A DNA stretch of 64,000 bases from an uncultured Eubacteriales bacterium (GTDB lineage: Bacteria; Bacillota; Clostridia; Oscillospirales; Acutalibacteraceae). Shown one piece after another: positions 59,755 through 64,000 of the stretch (position 1 is the stretch's first letter; every line of letters begins with the position of its first letter). A program made the position numbers and the translations under genes. Where the stretch lies: the NCBI GenBank assembly GCA_934466515.1, contig CAKSLH010000004.1, positions 162,913 through 226,912 on the forward strand. Direction: 5' to 3'. The notes below the pieces were generated by a model. The model did no database searches. It was not told where the DNA came from and was given only the letters and a program-made list of their open reading frames with translations.

Positions 59755-61191
59755 TTAATAAGCCTTTCCGAAGTAAAGCATGTGCTTTGCTTTTTTGCCG
59801 CAGCAAACGCAGGTATCGGAAATTTCTTCCTGCTCGAAAGGAATACAGCGCGATGTAACGCCTGCATATTCCTTTAATTTATCCTCGCACTCTCTGTCGC
59901 CGCACCACATTGCTCTGATAAATCCGGGCTTGTTATCGGCGATATCCTTCATTTCTTCAAGAGAATGAGCGTCAAAGGTCATATTCTCACGGCGCTTTAA
60001 TGCTTTGTTATAAAGATTGTCGCGAACTTCATTTAAAAGGCGCGGAATTTCGGTTTCCAGATCGTCAAGAGAAACGGTAATTTTCTCATAATTATCTCTT
60101 CTTGCGACAACGCATGAATTATTTTCAATATCTCTCGGACCGATTTCAATTCTGAGCGGAACGCCCTTCATTTCATATTCCGCAAACTTCCATCCCGGGG
60201 ACTGCTCGCTTTTATCGCATTTAACTCGGCAGACCTTTTTGAGTCTTTCGCAAATCTCGTCGGCTTTTTCTAAAACGCCTGCTTTGTGCGAAGCGATAGG
60301 AACGATTACAGCCTGAATGGGAGCTATAGCAGGGGGGAGAACGAGACCGTTATCGTCTCCGTGAGTCATAATAACAGCACCGATAAGCCTTGTTGTTGTT
60401 CCCCAAGATGTCTGGTAAGGGTGGCAGAGCTTATTTTCCCTGTCGGTAAAGGTGACATCAAAAGCCTTTGAAAAGCCGTCCCCGAAATAATGCGAGGTTC
60501 CGCTCTGTAAAGCCTTTCCGTCGTGCATTAAGGCTTCTATTGTATAGGTTGCCTCAGCTCCTGCAAAGCGCTCCTTTTCGGTTTTTTGACCTTTTACAAC
60601 AGGCATTGCAAGGTATTTTTCGGCAAACTCCGCATATACATTTAACATCTGCTCGGTTTCATGCTTTGCTTCCTCGGCGGTTTCGTGTATTGTATGGCCC
60701 TCCTGCCATAAAAACTCGCGCGAACGCAGGAAAGGTCTGGTAGTCTTTTCCCAGCGGACTACACTGCACCACTGATTGTAAAGCTTCGGCAGGTCGCGGT
60801 AGGACTGAACGATATTTTTAAAGTGGTCGCAGAAAAGGGTCTCTGAAGTAGGTCTTACACAAAGCCTTTCTTCAAGCTTTTCGTTTCCTCCGTGGGTTAC
60901 CCATGCAACCTCTGGAGCGAAGCCCTCAACATGGTCCTTTTCCTTCTGCAAAAGACTTTCGGGAATGAAAAGAGGCATATAAACATTTTCATGTCCTTTT
61001 TCCTTGAACATTGAGTCCATAATATGCTGAATGTTTTCCCAGATAGCATATCCGTAAGGTCTGATAATCATACAGCCCTTTACCGAGGAATAATCAATAA
61101 GCTCGGCTTTAAGGCAGACATCGGTATACCACTGGGCAAAGTCCTCGTCCATCGAGGTAATGGATTTAACCATTTTTTCGTTTTTAGCCAT
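59755..61191 (-). CDS. proS: Proline--tRNA ligase (archaeal/short type)
   Basis: Class II synthetase. The 478-residue protein is the type without the inserted editing domain: [49 protein letters not shown], the motif 2 [36 protein letters not shown] and [16 protein letters not shown], with a C-terminal Cys-containing zinc-binding end ([29 protein letters not shown]). I start at MAKNEKMVK, with AGGTGA eight bases upstream; a longer frame has no RBS. No T-box leader is visible. Confidence 0.96.
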   Translation of the reverse strand: MAKNEKMVKSITSMDEDFAQWYTDVCLKAELIDYSSVKGCMIIRPYGYAIWENIQHIMDSMFKEKGHENVYMPLFIPESLLQKEKDHVEGFAPEVAWVTHGGNEKLEERLCVRPTSETLFCDHFKNIVQSYRDLPKLYNQWCSVVRWEKTTRPFLRSREFLWQEGHTIHETAEEAKHETEQMLNVYAEFAEKYLAMPVVKGQKTEKERFAGAEATYTIEALMHDGKALQSGTSHYFGDGFSKAFDVTFTDRENKLCHPYQTSWGTTTRLIGAVIMTHGDDNGLVLPPAIAPIQAVIVPIASHKAGVLEKADEICERLKKVCRVKCDKSEQSPGWKFAEYEMKGVPLRIEIGPRDIENNSCVVARRDNYEKITVSLDDLETEIPRLLNEVRDNLYNKALKRRENMTFDAHSLEEMKDIADNKPGFIRAMWCGDRECEDKLKEYAGVTSRCIPFEQEEISDTCVCCGKKAKHMLYFGKAY

Positions 61192-61292
61192 AATAAATAT
61201 CACCTGAAATACACATATTAAATACATTATAATTTAAAACCGCTTTTTTTGCAACAGTTTTATAAAATGTGTTTTAAAAAATAAAAAAACTA

Positions 61293-61328
61293 TTGACAAA
61301 AGCTCATTTTGAACATATCATTTGATAT
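61293..61328 (+). promoter_or_regulatory. Promoter of acpP with a palindrome over the -10
   Basis: TTGACA (61293-61298) and TATCAT (61316-61321) have 17-base spacing. ATATCATTTGATAT (61315-61328) is a perfect six-base inverted repeat with a TT centre that overlaps the -10, so it is a candidate operator. The regulator is unknown. Confidence 0.5.
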
Positions 61329-61354
61329 AGAAAATATTCATTGGAGGAAAAATT

Positions 61355-61588
61355 ATGGTTTTTGAAAAGTTTGTTGAAATTCTCGCCGATCAGCTTGATG
61401 TCGATAAGGATACTATCACTCCCGAGACAAAAATTGCCGAGGATTTGAATGCGGACAGTCTTGATGTCGTAGAAATGCTTATGGCTATCGAGGATGAATT
61501 TAATATCGAAATTCCGGACGAGGAAATTGAAAACTTTAAAACTGTAAACGATGTTGTAGAGTACATTCAGAATCATTCGGAAAACTGA
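61355..61588 (+). CDS. acpP: Acyl carrier protein
   Basis: Carries growing acyl chains on phosphopantetheine. The 77-residue acidic protein has the attachment Ser35 in LNADSLDVVEMLMAIED and ends VNDVVEYIQNHSEN. It is alone, without plsX, fabD or fabF neighbours, and has its own promoter and terminator. Confidence 0.96.
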   Translation: MVFEKFVEILADQLDVDKDTITPETKIAEDLNADSLDVVEMLMAIEDEFNIEIPDEEIENFKTVNDVVEYIQNHSEN

Positions 61589-61603
61589 TTATTGCTTAAA
61601 TTT

Positions 61604-61645
61604 AAGCACCGCCCTCGGCTTAAAGCCGTGAAGGCGGTGTTTTTA
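61604..61645 (+). terminator. Terminator of acpP
   Basis: GCACCGCC pairs with GGCGGTGT around an inner CGGC/GCCG stem, followed by T5. Confidence 0.85.
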
Positions 61646-61746
61646 TGCAAAAAACCTTTTGTACGCTTTTAATAAGCTTGTCTATTTTGCCTATGTCAAT
61701 TTGTCGAAAAAAGTAGTATAATAGTACATAGGAGATGAATATTTAA

Positions 61747-62268
61747 GTGTTTAAAAAAGGGGATACTGTTGTTTACGGGTCAAACGGAACCTGTATAATT
61801 GAGGGGACAGAAAAAAAGAAGATAGGCAAAGAGGTTTATGAGTATTTTTGTTTAAAGCCGGTTTTGCAGGATAATAACCTTATTTATGTGCCTGTAAAAA
61901 ATGAAAGCCTGATGTCTAAAATCAAAAAGACCTTAGGGTTTAATGAGCTTTGCGAGCTGATAAGCGGCTCGGGCGATATCGAGCCTAATTGGATTGCGGA
62001 TGAAACTCAGCGCAGAGATACATATAAAAATATCCTTTCTTCGGGTGACCGAAAGGGAATTATCGGACTTACTAAGGCGCTTTATAATGAGAAAATAAGA
62101 AGAAAAGAGATAGGCAAAAAGCTTAGAAGCAATGATGAAATTCTGCTTAAGCGAGCGGTAAACTATTTGCTCAGCGAGTTTTCAACAGCGGTTGAGGTCG
62201 ATTATTATCAGGTAATTCCGCTTATTATGAATGAAATTTCTCCGAGCGAGCTTAAAGTCAAAGAATAA
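61747..62268 (+). CDS. CarD-family transcriptional regulator
   Basis: Protein of the CarD/TRCF RNA-polymerase-interacting domain family, which stabilises open promoter complexes. Of 173 residues, the N-terminal domain reads FKKGDTVVYGSNGTCIIEG through LIYVPVKNESLMSKIKK, followed by a helical C-terminal domain (DTYKNILSSGDRKGIIGLTK, RRKEIGKKLRSNDEILLKRA). It starts at GTG with AGGAGATG upstream. Confidence 0.9.
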   Translation: MFKKGDTVVYGSNGTCIIEGTEKKKIGKEVYEYFCLKPVLQDNNLIYVPVKNESLMSKIKKTLGFNELCELISGSGDIEPNWIADETQRRDTYKNILSSGDRKGIIGLTKALYNEKIRRKEIGKKLRSNDEILLKRAVNYLLSEFSTAVEVDYYQVIPLIMNEISPSELKVKE

Positions 62269-62273
62269 AGCAT

Positions 62274-62315
62274 AAAAAAATTCTCAGTCTTTTTTTGACT
62301 GAGAATTTTTTTCTT
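62274..62315 (+). terminator. Bidirectional terminator between the CarD and VanY genes
   Basis: AAAAATTCTCAGTC and GACTGAGAATTTTT pair around T7; flanking genes converge. Confidence 0.9.
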
Positions 62316-62323
62316 TTAGCGTT

Positions 62324-63286
62324 TTAATTGGCATAAACCGAAGTAAAGCCGTAATATTCTTCAAGAGTAAGTCCGCTGTTATAAATTTTTTCGGCTTTTT
62401 CAACGCCGATATATCTGTAATGCCAAGACTCGTACATATATCCCGTAATGTTTTCCTTGCCCTCGGGGTATCTTAAAATAAATCCGAATTTATAAGCGTT
62501 TGCGGCAAGCCAGTTGCATTCGGGGGTCCCTGTAAAGCTGCTGCTTGCTTTGTTTATATCAAATGCAAAGCCTGTCTGATGCTCGGAATACCCCGGGCGC
62601 GCAGAGTATCTGTCGGCTGCGGCGACGCCGTCTCTTTTAACATAGTTGTTATAAAGCTGTTGCTGAGTGCTGTAGCTTCTGAATCCCGAAGCAACTCTCA
62701 AGACAAGACCCTCGCTTGCCGCGGCAGCAAACATTTGGTCAAGAGCCGCTTTGGCTTCGGGATTAACACCTGGGTTGTAATTTTTGGGAAGCGGATAGGA
62801 TTTATTTGCGATTAAAATTCCGTCAATATATTTAGGCTCAATGACTTTTGGGTTTTTAGCAGTCACCTTAAAAGAGGCGCTTACTGCTTTGTTGTCCGCA
62901 GATGTAACGGTTACGGTGCATTCGCCCTCGCCTACGGCGGTTATATTCCCGTGCGCGTTTACCTTCGCAACCGCAGTATTGCTTGACTGCCAGATTTCCG
63001 ATTTGTCGGTAGCGTTAGAAGGGTACATCGTAACAATAGGCATAAACGAGGTTCCTACCTCAAATTCCCTTTCATAAGCGCTGAGCTTTATTGATTCGAC
63101 GCCGATTTTTACAGGCTCCGGTTCGGGCTCGGGAACGGAAGAGGTCTCCTGCTTGCTTGCGGAAGCTTCAACGGCAGGCTTGCTGACCTCTGATTTTGTT
63201 ACAGATTTTTTATTGCTTTTGCTTTTGCATGCCGAAAAGCTCAGCATTAGAGCAAAAACGGTTAAAATACTAAGAATTTTTTTCAT
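62324..63286 (-). CDS. Lipoprotein with Big_2 and M15B (VanY-like) domains
   Basis: 320 residues. A lipoprotein signal (KKILSILTVFALMLSFSAC) is followed by a Ser/Glu/Pro-rich linker, a bacterial Ig-like Big_2 domain (IGVESIKLSAYEREFEVGTS, STAVAKVNAHGNITAVGEGE) and a D-Ala-D-Ala carboxypeptidase domain with SGFRSYSTQQQLYN, YSEHQTGFAFDINKAS (zinc His and Asp) and YESWHYRYIG (zinc His). Probably anchored outside the membrane and acts on peptidoglycan. Paralogous to the peptidase near 43 kb, which has a membrane helix and no Big_2 domain. Confidence 0.92.
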   Translation of the reverse strand: MKKILSILTVFALMLSFSACKSKSNKKSVTKSEVSKPAVEASASKQETSSVPEPEPEPVKIGVESIKLSAYEREFEVGTSFMPIVTMYPSNATDKSEIWQSSNTAVAKVNAHGNITAVGEGECTVTVTSADNKAVSASFKVTAKNPKVIEPKYIDGILIANKSYPLPKNYNPGVNPEAKAALDQMFAAAASEGLVLRVASGFRSYSTQQQLYNNYVKRDGVAAADRYSARPGYSEHQTGFAFDINKASSSFTGTPECNWLAANAYKFGFILRYPEGKENITGYMYESWHYRYIGVEKAEKIYNSGLTLEEYYGFTSVYAN

Positions 63287-63452
63287 AACATCACCGAGCG
63301 TTTTCTTTTATATTACCATATTTGAAATAAAAAGAAAAGGGGTGAATGAAACTTTTGTCGAAAAAGCTTAAAAGGTAAAGTTTTTACCGTTGATTTTAAA
63401 AAATCTTTAAGCTACAATTTTCTTATAATCAATCGAAAAAGGAAAATGAATT

Positions 63453-63788
63453 ATGAAAAAAGCTTTATGTCTTGTATTTTGTCTTTTATCGGTTTTCTCT
63501 TTTGCCGCATGCAAAAAGAAAGGGAATACACAGAAAAATCAAAACAGCTCTTCGTCTGAATCCTCATATAATTCCTCAAAAGCTCTTAGTCAGTCAGACA
63601 ATTCTTCAGTGTCGGAAACAAGCTCGGCAGCAAAAGAAAATCAAAGCTCCTCTGCCGGAACTTCGGAAAGCTTAAAAAGCGAGAGTAAATCAAGCTCCGA
63701 AGATAAAAACAGCAACGGCAGTAACAGCAGTAATTCTTCCGTCAGCTCTGAGTCTGATGAAATTCCGTATTTCCCCGGAATTTATTGA
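63453..63788 (+). CDS. Ser/Asn-rich small lipoprotein
   Basis: 111 residues. The signal KKALCLVFCLLSVFSFAAC ends in a lipobox, and the rest is low-complexity Ser, Asn, Lys and Glu (SSSSESSYNSSKALSQSDNS, SSEDKNSNGSNSSNSSVS) ending in YFPGIY. No catalytic domain. It may be a cell-surface spacer or substrate for modification; function unknown. An RBS-like GGAAAATGA precedes the ATG. Confidence 0.7.
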   Translation: MKKALCLVFCLLSVFSFAACKKKGNTQKNQNSSSSESSYNSSKALSQSDNSSVSETSSAAKENQSSSAGTSESLKSESKSSSEDKNSNGSNSSNSSVSSESDEIPYFPGIY

Positions 63789-63793
63789 TTATT

Positions 63794-63988
63794 TTAAAAC
63801 TCAAATTCAAAATCAAGAATTTTTATCCCGTTTTTCGAAATTTCAACGGCTTTTCTGTCATCGGAAAAGCCGATTTTTCTTACCTTTGTGTATGCCTTTG
63901 ATATTCCGTAAAAGAAAATAAAAAGGCATAAAGCGCAGATAAAGCTTAAGTAAAACGATTTAAAAAATAAACTTCCTTTTTTCTTCAT
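63794..63988 (-). CDS. Hypothetical small membrane protein (may extend past the window)
   Basis: At least 64 residues: a basic start (MKKKGSLFFKSFY), one membrane helix (LSFICALCLFIFFYGISKAY) and a soluble C-terminus (VEISKNGIKILDFEFEF). The frame stays open to the window's end, so the true start may be further upstream. I do not recognise the family. It converges with the Ser-rich lipoprotein gene, with only five bases between the stops. Confidence 0.55.
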   Translation of the reverse strand: MKKKGSLFFKSFYLSFICALCLFIFFYGISKAYTKVRKIGFSDDRKAVEISKNGIKILDFEFEF

Positions 63989-64000
63989 AGCTTTAAAAGC

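Overview
The window looks like chromosome of an anaerobic, endospore-forming gut Clostridia, most likely an Oscillospiraceae/Ruminococcaceae-type lineage. This is inference from content: spoIIGA-sigE, an NfnAB transhydrogenase, a glmS ribozyme, SAM-I and FMN riboswitches, a GGGtGRT/NifU-like pair, a GH95 glycosidase, TTG/GTG starts and A+T-rich spacers with TTGACA/TATAAT promoters. No rRNA, tRNA gene, CRISPR array, phage or full-length insertion sequence is visible.

Layout. 1-2.6 kb: the end of metA, a cluster of short repeats, then a NifU/NifS Fe-S pair. 2.6-7.1 kb: metK-nfnA-nfnB behind a SAM-I riboswitch, then ribU behind an FMN riboswitch. 7.1-9 kb: spoIIGA-sigE and a small unannotated protein behind a strong hairpin. 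9.2-12.5 kb: a dTDP-rhamnose operon with a glycosyltransferase. 12.6-14.3 kb: a minimal SufCB-type pair. 14.3-19.1 kb: tex, an EamA transporter and a beta-CASP hydrolase. 19.1-22 kb: PAS protein, pyridoxamine kinase, nth and a PTS EIIC-like protein. 22-22.7 kb: a 700-base non-coding block with two inverted-repeat elements and a tRNA-minihelix-like hairpin. 22.7-29.1 kb: a phosphatase, ruvX, the NifU-like/GGGtGRT operon, yfbR and yfhO. 29.2-34.5 kb: rpmH-rnpA-yidD-yidC-jag, then the glmS ribozyme and glmS. 34.6-36.1 kb: guaA. 36.2-39.3 kb: a DpnII-like restriction-modification cassette with a hidden small ORF, bracketed by two near-identical terminators. 39.5-51.2 kb: M14 peptidase, nudF, lepA, an M15 peptidase, then a tightly packed run from murD through two M42 peptidases, a PLP enzyme and several poorly known proteins to an HPr-like protein. 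51.5-59.7 kb: pcrA, membrane proteins, rlmD, a polysaccharide deacetylase and GH95. 59.7-64 kb: proS, acpP, a CarD-like regulator, a Big_2/VanY lipoprotein and small unknowns.

Themes. Three Fe-S assembly modules of different types lie within 25 kb. Metabolite-sensing RNAs control metK(-nfnAB), ribU and glmS. The most unusual material is repetitive and mobile-like DNA: a 277-base TIR element present twice in opposite orientation, one copy supplying the last codons and stop of an HPr-like gene; a 150-base structured element present twice with stem sequences that differ but still pair; and a restriction cassette inserted at a terminator. Several insertions appear to have landed in or beside terminators or gene 3' ends. 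Starts were adjusted where a ribosome binding site or family alignment favoured another codon.
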